From the NCBI GenBank assembly GCA_020848855.1, contig JADLHH010000467.1, positions 1-12,657 of the forward strand: 12,657 bases of DNA, written 5' to 3'. A program made the position numbers and the translations under genes. The stretch comes from Anaerolineae bacterium. Its GTDB lineage: Bacteria; Chloroflexota; Anaerolineae; Aggregatilineales; Phototrophicaceae. Positions 1 through 6,069 of this stretch are shown piece after piece; positions within the stretch are counted from its first letter, which is position 1; every line of letters begins with the position of its first letter. The notes under the pieces were generated by a model. The model saw only the letters and a program-made list of their open reading frames with translations, was not told the DNA's origin and ran no database searches.

Positions 1-431
1 ACCAGCAGCAAGCCGGGGAACGCCATCATCAGGTCGATCAGGCGCATGATGATTTCGTCCAGCCTGCCGCCGTAGTACCCCGCGACGATCCCCAGCAGCA
101 CACCCAGAAGACTGGAGCCGATGACGACGGTAGCGGAGATAAACAACGAGATTCGAGCGGCGAACAGGATGCGCAGGAATAAGTCCCGCCCCAGCGTATC
201 CGTGCCCAGAATGTGCCCGCCCGCTGTCAGCGACGGCGGCAGCAGCGAGCTACCGAAGTCGATCCGGCTGATCTGGTCGCCGATGAACAGCGGCGCGAGC
301 AGGGCGACGCCGTACAGCGCCACCAGATAGACCAGCGCCAGCAGCGCTTTTTTGTCGCGCCAGAGCAGCGCCCACGCAGCCGTCTGCGCCTGATTCCAGG
401 CAGGCGGTTTCTCGATAACGCTCACCTTCAT
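1..431 (-). CDS. DppC/OppC-type ABC transporter permease, 3' part cut by window edge
   Basis: Inner-membrane subunit of a peptide/nickel-type ABC importer, partner of the DppB-type permease encoded just upstream. I translated it by hand from the ATG at 431; 143 residues are visible before the left edge. The N-terminus (MKVSVIEKPPAWNQ) is followed by a first membrane helix (roughly residues 28-45), then the family hallmarks HILGTDTLGRDLF and AARISLF, and later the segment AGYYGGRLDEIIMRLIDLMM leading into FPGLLL. These are typical of the start of the DppC transmembrane domain. The usual family length is near 280-300 residues, so about half is missing. Its ATG shares one base with the TGA of the preceding permease gene (TGATG), so translation is probably coupled, and I see no strong Shine-Dalgarno sequence. 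The rest of the gene and probably the ATPase genes lie to the left. Confidence 0.93.
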   Translation of the reverse strand, partial: MKVSVIEKPPAWNQAQTAAWALLWRDKKALLALVYLVALYGVALLAPLFIGDQISRIDFGSSLLPPSLTAGGHILGTDTLGRDLFLRILFAARISLFISATVVIGSSLLGVLLGIVAGYYGGRLDEIIMRLIDLMMAFPGLLL

Positions 432-1339
432 CACGAAGCGTTGGCATCCTTTCCCAGACGCAAGCGCGGATCGATCACCGTGTAGAGCAGGTCGAGCGCC
501 AGATTCGTCAGCACGACCACGATGCCAACCACGAACACGGTCGCCTGAAGAACCGGGAAGTCCCGGTTGTTGATGGCGTCGATTGTCAGCTTGCCGATGC
601 CGGGCCAGCCGAAAACCGTCTCGACGATCACCGCGCCGTTGGCGACGCCGATGAACTGAGCGCTGGCGACGGTGATAATCGGGAAAGCGGCGTTGGGCAG
701 TGCGTGGCGAACCAGCAGCACACGCTCGCTCAAGCCTTTGGCGCGCCCGGTGATGAGGTACTGCCCGGAAAGCTGCTCCAGCATGGTAGTGCGCACCACC
801 CGCGCCAGATAGCCGGTCGGTCCCCAGGTGAGCACGATCAGCGGCAGCACGGCGTGCTGCCAGGTGCCGGAACCGGAAGTCGGCAGCCAGCCCAGCCGCA
901 CCGAAAAGATGAGGATCAGGATGAGCGCCAGCCAGAAGCTGGGAACGGTCACGCCGAGCAGCGACAGGCTGGTGATCAGCGAGTCCATAAAGCTGAGCGG
1001 GCGCAGCGCCGCCAGGATGCCGATCACCAGCGAGATCGTCAGCGAAATCGCCACTGTGCCCACTGCCAGCACGAGCGTCAGCGGCAGGCGGCTGAACACC
1101 AGATCGCTGGCGGGAACCTTCTGCCAGATCGACGTGCCGAAATCCAGCCGCACCGCGCCGCCGAGAAAGCGCCCTAACTGCACCACGACCGGATCGTTAA
1201 AGCCGTAGGTCTCGCGGAAGCGCTCGACCTGCTCGTTCGAGGCAAGTTCGGGCAAATAGAGCAGGGCGGGGTCGCCGGTCAACCGTGAGAGCAGGAATAC
1301 CAGCACGGTGACGGCGACCACCACCAATATGGAGTACAA
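431..1339 (-). CDS. DppB/OppB-type ABC transporter permease
   Basis: Membrane permease of a peptide-type ABC importer; forms the channel with the DppC-type subunit and receives substrate from the binding protein encoded upstream. From the first canonical start (TTG at 1339) it is 302 residues with about six membrane helices. The BPD_transp_1 domain covers roughly residues 80-290. The EAA loop that contacts the ATPase is clear at about 193-221 (ITGRAKGLSERVLLVRHALP), followed by the usual ETVFGWPGIGKL. The true start is uncertain: the frame stays open upstream to 1381 and encodes SPYILRRLL directly before the TTG, which matches the normal family N-terminus. A good ribosome binding site (AGGAG, 1376-1380) sits 9 nt before an in-frame ATA at 1366-1364, so the protein may begin there (311 residues). 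The positively charged RR before the first helix would be lost with the TTG start. The stop overlaps the next gene by one base. Confidence 0.93.
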   Translation of the reverse strand: MYSILVVVAVTVLVFLLSRLTGDPALLYLPELASNEQVERFRETYGFNDPVVVQLGRFLGGAVRLDFGTSIWQKVPASDLVFSRLPLTLVLAVGTVAISLTISLVIGILAALRPLSFMDSLITSLSLLGVTVPSFWLALILILIFSVRLGWLPTSGSGTWQHAVLPLIVLTWGPTGYLARVVRTTMLEQLSGQYLITGRAKGLSERVLLVRHALPNAAFPIITVASAQFIGVANGAVIVETVFGWPGIGKLTIDAINNRDFPVLQATVFVVGIVVVLTNLALDLLYTVIDPRLRLGKDANAS

Positions 1340-1375
1340 TAATCGGCGCAGGATGTAGGGTGATATGAGCCTATA

Positions 1376-1380
1376 CTCCT
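1376..1380 (-). promoter_or_regulatory. Ribosome binding site upstream of the DppB-type gene
   Basis: AGGAG on the minus strand (within GAGAGGAG), six bases after the intercistronic hairpin. It lies 9 nt before an in-frame ATA and 36 nt before the first canonical start (TTG at 1339). This spacing favours initiation upstream of the TTG. Seen in sequence; use of ATA is inference. Confidence 0.5.
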
Positions 1381-1386
1381 CTCAAG

Positions 1387-1422
1387 AAAGGTCTCTGGTC
1401 TCTCCCCAGACCAGAGACCTTT
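1387..1422 (-). terminator. Perfect 15-bp intercistronic hairpin after the binding-protein gene
   Basis: A perfect inverted repeat with arms AAAGGTCTCTGGTCT and AGACCAGAGACCTTT around a six-base loop (CTCCCC on the plus strand). It begins 11 bp after the stop codon of the solute-binding protein gene and ends just before the ribosome binding site of the DppB-type gene. On the minus strand it is followed by CTTGAG rather than a run of T, so it is a poor full terminator. Stem-loops in this position in binding-protein transporter operons commonly protect the upstream mRNA and reduce downstream expression, keeping the binding protein in excess over the permeases. That role is inferred here. Confidence 0.75.
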
Positions 1423-1433
1423 GCCGGTGTGGG

Positions 1434-2942
1434 TCAGTCAGCCTTCACGACATCTTTCGCCAGGATCAGGTGATCGGGGCGCGGCTGCCAGGTCACACCG
1501 TCCGCCAGCTTGTAGATGTACTGCATGTAAACAATCGGGCAGGTGGCGACTACGTGCTCGTACTGGTAGAGCATCACGTCCGCCAGCGCATCCTGCCGCT
1601 CTGGACCGGACAACTGGCTGGCGGTGCGGAACATCTCTACGAAGGTCGGGTCATCGACCGTCGAATGAATACCGCCGGGCATGTAGTACGCCTGAATGGT
1701 GTAGTAGGCATCGCCGACTTCATTGCCGTGCTGTCCCCAGAAAATCGCCAGGCGGTCGGGCGGCGGAGGCAGTTCGCGGGCGATGGCGAGATGCCGGGCA
1801 GGCTCGTTGAGTTCGATATTCAGGTTCAGACCGATCTCGGAAGTCCACTGCACGATGGCAACCATCATCTGGATGGTGATATCGCCCGAACCCGACGAGA
1901 GATACACCGTGATCTGATTATCGACCGGGACGCCGTCGGCGCGCGCCGCATCCACGAGGGCTTTCGCCGCGTCGAGGTCGAAGGGATAGACCGGAACATC
2001 CGGGCTGTAGCCGACCACGTCCGGCGCAACCAACTGCGATGCCGGAGTCGCGTAGCCGCCGAACAGCTTGTCAGCGATATTCTGCCGGTCGATGGACATG
2101 CAAATCGCCTGACGAATACGGATGTCGCTCAGCGGCGGGTTCGGCAGGTCCATGCGGATGAACGGGGTTTCGGAAATGTTGATGGCGACCACGTTGCCGG
2201 TGCTGGTGTCGCGCGAATCGAGCGCGGCGGCGATATCCGCTTCGCCGGCATCGACCATCGCGCTGCGGACGGACGATTCATTGCGCCACACGTACACGAC
2301 TTCGTCGATTTCCGACGCGCCGCCCCAGTAGTCGGGATTCCTGGTCAGGACGATGCGCTCGCCCGGAACCCATTCCTTGAAGGCGTACGGACCCGTGCCG
2401 ACCATCGTGCGGAAGGCGTGCTCGGTATCCGCCTGGATCGCGGTCGGGGAAGCCATGTTAGCGAAGAACAGCGCGCGGGGCAGGATCGGGAACGGGTCGG
2501 GCGTGGTGATGTCGAGGGTGTATTCATCGACTGCCGTCGCGGAAATGCCTTCGGGAACCGTGCCCAGAATGTGCTTGTTGTTATCCGGGTTGAACAGGTA
2601 GCCAATGTTCCAGGCTGCGGCTTCGGCGTTGAACGGCGTACCATCGTGGAACATCACGCCTTCGCGCAGGTGAAAACGCCAGGTCGTATCGTCCATCAGT
2701 TCCCACGAGGTCGCCAGTTCCGGCAGAATTTCGCCGGTCTGCGGGTCGCGGGTGACCAGCGCTTCGTAGGTGTTGCGATACGTGTTCAGGGCGATGATGG
2801 TGCCCTCGCCTGGGTCAAGATTGGGCGGTTCTTCGCCGATGACAATCACCAGTTGGCTGGGGTCCTGGGCTTGCGTCGGCACGGCGATCACGAACGTGAT
2901 CATCAGCAAAAGCAGTAAAGCGAGTCGTCCCGTTCTTGGCAT
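1434..2942 (-). CDS. Peptide/nickel-type ABC transporter solute-binding protein (SBP_bac_5, DppA/OppA-like)
   Basis: Extracytoplasmic substrate-binding protein of family 5, 502 residues, which delivers oligopeptides, nickel chelates or other small organics to the DppB/DppC permeases encoded downstream. Residues 1-25 form a Sec signal peptide: basic start (MPRTGR), a Leu/Ile/Val-rich core, and a signal peptidase I-like site after TQA. No lipobox cysteine is present, so it is predicted soluble or weakly anchored rather than a lipoprotein. The mature start (VIVIGEEPPNLDP) and the segment around residues 75-117 (LATSWELMDDTTWRFHLREG, then FHDGTPFNAEA) are family hallmarks, as is MVGTGPYAFKEW near residue 185. 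The ATG at 2942 has GGAG 7 nt upstream. The gene lies 126 bp after the IclR-family gene with no clear terminator between, so cotranscription with the regulator is possible. Substrate cannot be assigned from sequence. Confidence 0.93.
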   Translation of the reverse strand: MPRTGRLALLLLLMITFVIAVPTQAQDPSQLVIVIGEEPPNLDPGEGTIIALNTYRNTYEALVTRDPQTGEILPELATSWELMDDTTWRFHLREGVMFHDGTPFNAEAAAWNIGYLFNPDNNKHILGTVPEGISATAVDEYTLDITTPDPFPILPRALFFANMASPTAIQADTEHAFRTMVGTGPYAFKEWVPGERIVLTRNPDYWGGASEIDEVVYVWRNESSVRSAMVDAGEADIAAALDSRDTSTGNVVAINISETPFIRMDLPNPPLSDIRIRQAICMSIDRQNIADKLFGGYATPASQLVAPDVVGYSPDVPVYPFDLDAAKALVDAARADGVPVDNQITVYLSSGSGDITIQMMVAIVQWTSEIGLNLNIELNEPARHLAIARELPPPPDRLAIFWGQHGNEVGDAYYTIQAYYMPGGIHSTVDDPTFVEMFRTASQLSGPERQDALADVMLYQYEHVVATCPIVYMQYIYKLADGVTWQPRPDHLILAKDVVKAD

Positions 2943-3068
2943 GTTCAGTCTCCGTGTAAGAAATGCTTTCCATGATGATCTGGCGCTGGCGTTACACGAA
3001 TTGGACCGGTCGTTTCCTCCTTTCTGTGCACGCCCTCAGTACACGAGCGATTGGGTGGGATGCGGGGG

Positions 3069-3854
3069 CTAGCTGGAGAAACCCAGATCGCGCGAGATCG
3101 CACGCGCAGCGCCCCCAACCTTATCGACCAGATGATCGAAGCCATGACCGGCGAATCGTTCGGACAGACCGGCGATGCTGAGCGCGGCGATGACGAAGCC
3201 AGTATGGTCGCGAATGGGCGCGCTCACGCAGACGTGATCCACCAGCATTTCTTCGTTGTCGTGGGCGTAGCCCTGCGCGCGAATCTTCATCAGTTCGGCG
3301 CGCAGCCTGTCGGCAGAGGTGATCGTGTTGTGGGTGAGCGGCTTGAGGTCTACGGAAGACAGATAGGTATTGACCGCACTGGGAGACTGATAAGCCAACA
3401 GGACTTTGCCCAGCGCCGTGCAGTATGCCTGCGTGCGCCGCCCCAGCGTCGCTGAAACCCGGTCGACCTGGGGACCCGTTACGCTCTTCTGATAGATGAT
3501 CTGCGTCCCGTCCAGAATGGCGACGTGGAACGCCATGTCCGGCAGGTCGGTCGCCAGCTTGGTCAGGTGATACTGGGCGACGCGGTCGAGCGGCGAATTG
3601 CGCAGGTAGCTGAGACCCAGTTCCAGCGCCTTCACCCCCAGCCGGTACGTCCCCGGCGCGGAACCCGGCGCTAACAGCCCCAACTCGCTCAGCGTGGCGA
3701 TCAGGCGGTGGGTGACGCTTTTGTGGAGACCGAGCCGCCGCGCGACTTCGGTAACTCCCAGCTCCCCTTCCGAATTCATGAATACGTCGAGCACAGAGAC
3801 GGCTCGGACGACGGTATTCAGAAGATAGTAGGCGTCGTTCTCATGTTCAGGCAT
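3069..3854 (-). CDS. IclR-family transcriptional regulator
   Basis: Cytoplasmic DNA-binding regulator of 261 residues, a normal length for the family. The N-terminal winged helix-turn-helix covers roughly residues 12-72 (VVRAVSVLDVF, then VTEVARRLGLHKSVTHRLIATL, then the wing GTYRLG). The effector-binding domain covers about 80-258, with the family markers TALGKVLLAY (146-155), GYAHDNEEMLVDHVCVSAPI (195-214) and a final segment ending GFSS. IclR proteins usually bind short palindromes as dimers or tetramers and respond to a small carboxylate or aromatic metabolite. Here a sigma-70-like promoter and an array of inverted repeats lie immediately upstream, which strongly suggests autoregulation. 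The ATG at 3854 was chosen because it is the first start after the operators; its ribosome binding site is weak. The gene sits between the dehydrogenase genes and the Dpp-type transporter, all on the same strand, so it may control either or both. Confidence 0.94.
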   Translation of the reverse strand: MPEHENDAYYLLNTVVRAVSVLDVFMNSEGELGVTEVARRLGLHKSVTHRLIATLSELGLLAPGSAPGTYRLGVKALELGLSYLRNSPLDRVAQYHLTKLATDLPDMAFHVAILDGTQIIYQKSVTGPQVDRVSATLGRRTQAYCTALGKVLLAYQSPSAVNTYLSSVDLKPLTHNTITSADRLRAELMKIRAQGYAHDNEEMLVDHVCVSAPIRDHTGFVIAALSIAGLSERFAGHGFDHLVDKVGGAARAISRDLGFSS

Positions 3855-3862
3855 GGGCGCTC

Positions 3863-3920
3863 GGCTCGTATATCGGCATATCGTCTCGTATATCGAGACA
3901 GTATCTCGGATATCGAGATA
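3863..3920 (-). promoter_or_regulatory. Three-copy operator array, probable IclR-family binding sites
   Basis: The 11-mer CTCG(T/G)ATATCG occurs at 3865-3875, 3885-3895 and 3905-3915, exactly 20 bp apart. Two copies are embedded in perfect inverted repeats: TATCTCG-GATAT-CGAGATA (3902-3920, 7-bp arms) and GTCTCG-TATAT-CGAGAC (3883-3899, 6-bp arms). The third copy, nearest the gene, keeps only one good half. The repeats begin at the -10 element of the probable promoter and run through the leader to 11 bp before the IclR start codon. Equal spacing of about two helical turns places the sites on one face of DNA, as expected for cooperative dimers or a tetramer. Identification as IclR operators is inferred from position and symmetry. 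Confidence 0.75.
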
Positions 3921-3946
3921 ATAGCGCCCGCAAATGGGTTTGTCAA
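3918..3946 (-). promoter_or_regulatory. Sigma-70-type promoter for the IclR-family gene
   Basis: Minus strand: -35 TTGACA (3946-3941), 17-bp spacer, -10 TATTAT (3923-3918). The -35 is a perfect consensus match and the -10 differs at one base. Transcription would start near 3911, inside the first inverted repeat, giving a leader of about 57 nt. The -10 overlaps the edge of the operator array, so a bound regulator should block RNA polymerase. Confidence 0.75.
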
Positions 3947-3984
3947 AAAATTGCGTCGGCGGATTTCTGGCGATGAACAGATAA

Positions 3985-4005
3985 GGGCAAAGCGCTGCTT
4001 TGCCC
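3985..4005 (-). terminator. Hairpin after the dehydrogenase operon, probable terminator
   Basis: Perfect 9-bp stem GGGCAAAGC / GCTTTGCCC with a three-base loop, 53 bp downstream of the E1-beta stop codon. On the minus strand it is followed by TTATCTGTT, an interrupted T-rich tract, so termination may be partial. It separates the dehydrogenase genes from the IclR promoter. Confidence 0.6.
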
Positions 4006-4058
4006 CGGCACAGTATCGAAATGTCAAATGGAGGGAATGATCAGGAGCGGCTTACGGG

Positions 4059-5039
4059 TTACTGCGCGCGCGCGACTTCGCGGATGGCTGCCGTAATGCG
4101 GGCGACGCTGGGGATCGCCAGCGATTCGAGCGGCTCGCTGTAGGCAAACATGGCGCGCCCCATGTTCACGCGCCTGACCGGCGCATCCAGATAGTAAATG
4201 CCCTCGTCGGCGGCGAGCGAGGCAAGGTCGCCGCCCCAGCTTGACATATGCGGCGCTTCCTCGACGATCACCAGCCGTCCGGTCTTTTGGATCGACTCCA
4301 GCACGGTCGCGGTATCGAGCGGGGAAAGCGTGCGCAGGTCGATCACTTCGACATCGATCCACTCTTTGGCGAGCGTTTCGGCGGCTTCGAGCGCGCGCAG
4401 CATCATCAACTGCACGCCGACCACCGTCACGTGGCGACCTTCGCGCATGATTTTGGCTTTGCCCAGTTCCAGCACGCCGGTGTCGTCCGGGACTTCGCCC
4501 TTGAGATTGTACAGCCCCTTGTGTTCCAGCACGATCACCGGGTTGTTCTCGCGGATCGCGCCGCGCAGGAGCCCGTAGGCGTCAACAGGCGTGCCCGGCG
4601 TGACGATTTTCAGCCCCGGCGTGTTGAGCAGCCAGTTTTCGGCAGTCTGCGAATGCTGCGTGCCGAAGCCAACGCCGCCGCCCTGCGCCGACCGGATCGT
4701 CAGCGGGACGACGAACTGCCCGCCGCTCATGTAACGATATTTGGCGATCTGGTTGACGATCTGATCCATCGCCACCGGGATGAAGTCGGCGAACATCAGC
4801 TCAGTCACGGGGCGCAGACCGGTGATCGCCGCGCCGAGCGCCGCGCCGATGAACGCCTCTTCGGAAATCGGGGTATCCCACACGCGCTCCGCGCCAAATT
4901 CCTCGTACAGCCCCGGCGTCACCTTGAACACGCCGCCCGCGACTGCCACATCTTCGCCGAAAAACACGACGTTCTCGTCGGCGCGCAGTTCGTCCGCCAG
5001 CGCGTTACGGACGGCTTCTCGATACGTCAGAACCGGCAT
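4059..5039 (-). CDS. 2-oxoacid/acetoin dehydrogenase E1 component, beta subunit
   Basis: Beta subunit of the thiamine-diphosphate-dependent E1 heterotetramer (pdhB/acoB family), 326 residues from the ATG at 5039, the usual length. E1 decarboxylates a 2-oxo acid, or cleaves acetoin, and passes the acyl group to lipoyl-E2. Hallmarks are VVFFGEDVAVAGGVFKVTPG (24-43), DTPISEEAF with Glu60 at the position that activates the cofactor, LMFADFIPVAMDQIVNQIAK (81-100) and GGGVGFGTQHSQ with His129. The C-terminal transketolase-like domain follows (VIDLRTLSPLD, later VEEAP). A longer frame exists upstream, but GAGGGA at 5053-5048, overlapping the E1-alpha stop and 8 nt before the ATG, fixes the start here. 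It follows E1-alpha with a gap of 5 bp, so coupling is likely. Pyruvate, branched-chain and acetoin substrates cannot be separated from sequence alone. Confidence 0.95.
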   Translation of the reverse strand: MPVLTYREAVRNALADELRADENVVFFGEDVAVAGGVFKVTPGLYEEFGAERVWDTPISEEAFIGAALGAAITGLRPVTELMFADFIPVAMDQIVNQIAKYRYMSGGQFVVPLTIRSAQGGGVGFGTQHSQTAENWLLNTPGLKIVTPGTPVDAYGLLRGAIRENNPVIVLEHKGLYNLKGEVPDDTGVLELGKAKIMREGRHVTVVGVQLMMLRALEAAETLAKEWIDVEVIDLRTLSPLDTATVLESIQKTGRLVIVEEAPHMSSWGGDLASLAADEGIYYLDAPVRRVNMGRAMFAYSEPLESLAIPSVARITAAIREVARAQ

Positions 5040-5044
5040 CGTGG

Positions 5045-6049
5045 TTATCCCTCGTAGAATATATCCGTCAGCAGATCGGCTTCGGTCGGGTACGGCTCGT
5101 TCTTCGCCCACTCGACCACTTCGGCGATGGAACGCTGGGTCGCGTCGCGCAGCTCATCGAACTCGACCTCGTCAAGCTGTCCGTCGGCGATCATCCTGGC
5201 TTTGAGCAGCAGGATCGGGTCGCGCTCCTTCCAGGCATCGAGTTCGCCGGGTGGGCGGTAGGGTCCGGCGTCGGTGCGCGAGTGACCGAGGTAGCGATAG
5301 GTCTTCATCTCCAGGAAGGTGGGACCTTCGCCGGCACGGGCGCGTTCCGCCGCCACCTTGAATTCGGCATGAACCGTCTCCACATCCTGCCCGTCGACGG
5401 TCACACCCGGCATGTTGTACGACACGGCGCGGATGGACAAATCCTCGACCGGCGTCGTCCATGCCTGCGGCGAATATTCGCCGTAGCGGTTGTTTTCGCA
5501 CACGAAGATGATCGGCAGCTTCCACACCGACGCCAGATTGAGCGTCTCGTGAAACGCGCCGATGTTGGTGGCGGCGTCGCCGAAAAACGTGACGGAGATC
5601 GCGCCGGTTTTCTTGAGCTTGGCGGTCAGCGCCGCGCCCGCCGCAATCGGAAGCTGCGCCCCGACGATAGCGTTGGCGCCCAGCAGCCCGATCGATGCGT
5701 CGGTCATGTGCATACTGCCGCCCTTGCCCTTGCAGCAGCCGGACGTGCGCCCCATCATCTCGGCGATCATCGCCTTAACGCTCATGCCGAGCGCCAGCGC
5801 GTGCCCGTGCCCGCGATAGGTACACGTCACACTGTCGCCCTTGCGCAGCACCGAAGCGACGCCCGTCGAGACGGCTTCCTGCCCGATGCAGAGATGGGTT
5901 GTGCCGCGTATCAGGTTGGCGAGGAACATCTCCTGCAGCTTTTCTTCGGTGTAGCGAATCTCCAGCATTTTGCGCAGAGCGGACATGCGCGCGTCGGCGT
6001 CGAACGGTGTCACGTCGACGGTGGGCTTGGGGATGTTGATAACGACCAT
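5045..6049 (-). CDS. 2-oxoacid/acetoin dehydrogenase E1 component, alpha subunit
   Basis: Alpha subunit of the thiamine-diphosphate-dependent E1 enzyme (pdhA/acoA family), 334 residues. The cofactor region is clear: YRGHGHAL (79-86), and the diphosphate/magnesium motif from GDAATN (157-162) to ENN (185-187). The third residue of the classic GDG is Ala here, a mild deviation; the metal-binding Asp158 and Asn187 are kept. KGKGGSMHM (108-115) and the loop YRYLGHSRTDAGPYR (251-265) are typical E1-alpha elements. I chose the ATG at 6049 over an in-frame GTG at 6055: the ribosome binding site GAGGGA (6063-6058) is 8 nt from the ATG but only 2 nt from the GTG. The gene follows E2 by 20 bp and precedes E1-beta by 5 bp, forming a compact operon. 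The substrate is not decided by sequence; an acetoin-type or pyruvate-type complex are both possible. Confidence 0.95.
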   Translation of the reverse strand: MVVINIPKPTVDVTPFDADARMSALRKMLEIRYTEEKLQEMFLANLIRGTTHLCIGQEAVSTGVASVLRKGDSVTCTYRGHGHALALGMSVKAMIAEMMGRTSGCCKGKGGSMHMTDASIGLLGANAIVGAQLPIAAGAALTAKLKKTGAISVTFFGDAATNIGAFHETLNLASVWKLPIIFVCENNRYGEYSPQAWTTPVEDLSIRAVSYNMPGVTVDGQDVETVHAEFKVAAERARAGEGPTFLEMKTYRYLGHSRTDAGPYRPPGELDAWKERDPILLLKARMIADGQLDEVEFDELRDATQRSIAEVVEWAKNEPYPTEADLLTDIFYEG

Positions 6050-6069
6050 AAACACAATCCCTCAACGAA

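Noticed and set aside
1365..2918. Long plus-strand frame of 517 codons opposite the binding-protein gene
   Set aside because: It is the antisense shadow of a clear SBP_bac_5 gene in GC-rich DNA; the translation is rich in Arg, His, Gly and Val without domain pattern, and the minus-strand gene has signal peptide, family motifs and ribosome binding site.
2953..2998. 7-bp inverted repeat CGTGTAA / TTACACG before the binding-protein start
   Set aside because: Arms are short and separated by 32 bp; with no further support it could be chance.
3003..3010. Palindrome around ACCGGT in the IclR to binding-protein gap
   Set aside because: Eight bases of symmetry are expected by chance in GC-rich DNA, and it does not match the IclR operator core.
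2945..3145. Minus-strand frame overlapping the end of the IclR-family gene and ending 2 bp before the binding-protein start; the SD-like AGGAGG at 3016-3021 lies inside it
   Set aside because: Considered as a leader peptide, but the only codon near the SD-like sequence is ACG at 2-nt spacing, no canonical start follows, and most of the frame overlaps the regulator gene in another frame.
4060..4074. Alternating CG run at the end of the E1-beta gene
   Set aside because: It encodes ordinary C-terminal residues (VARAQ) and is explained by codon preference.
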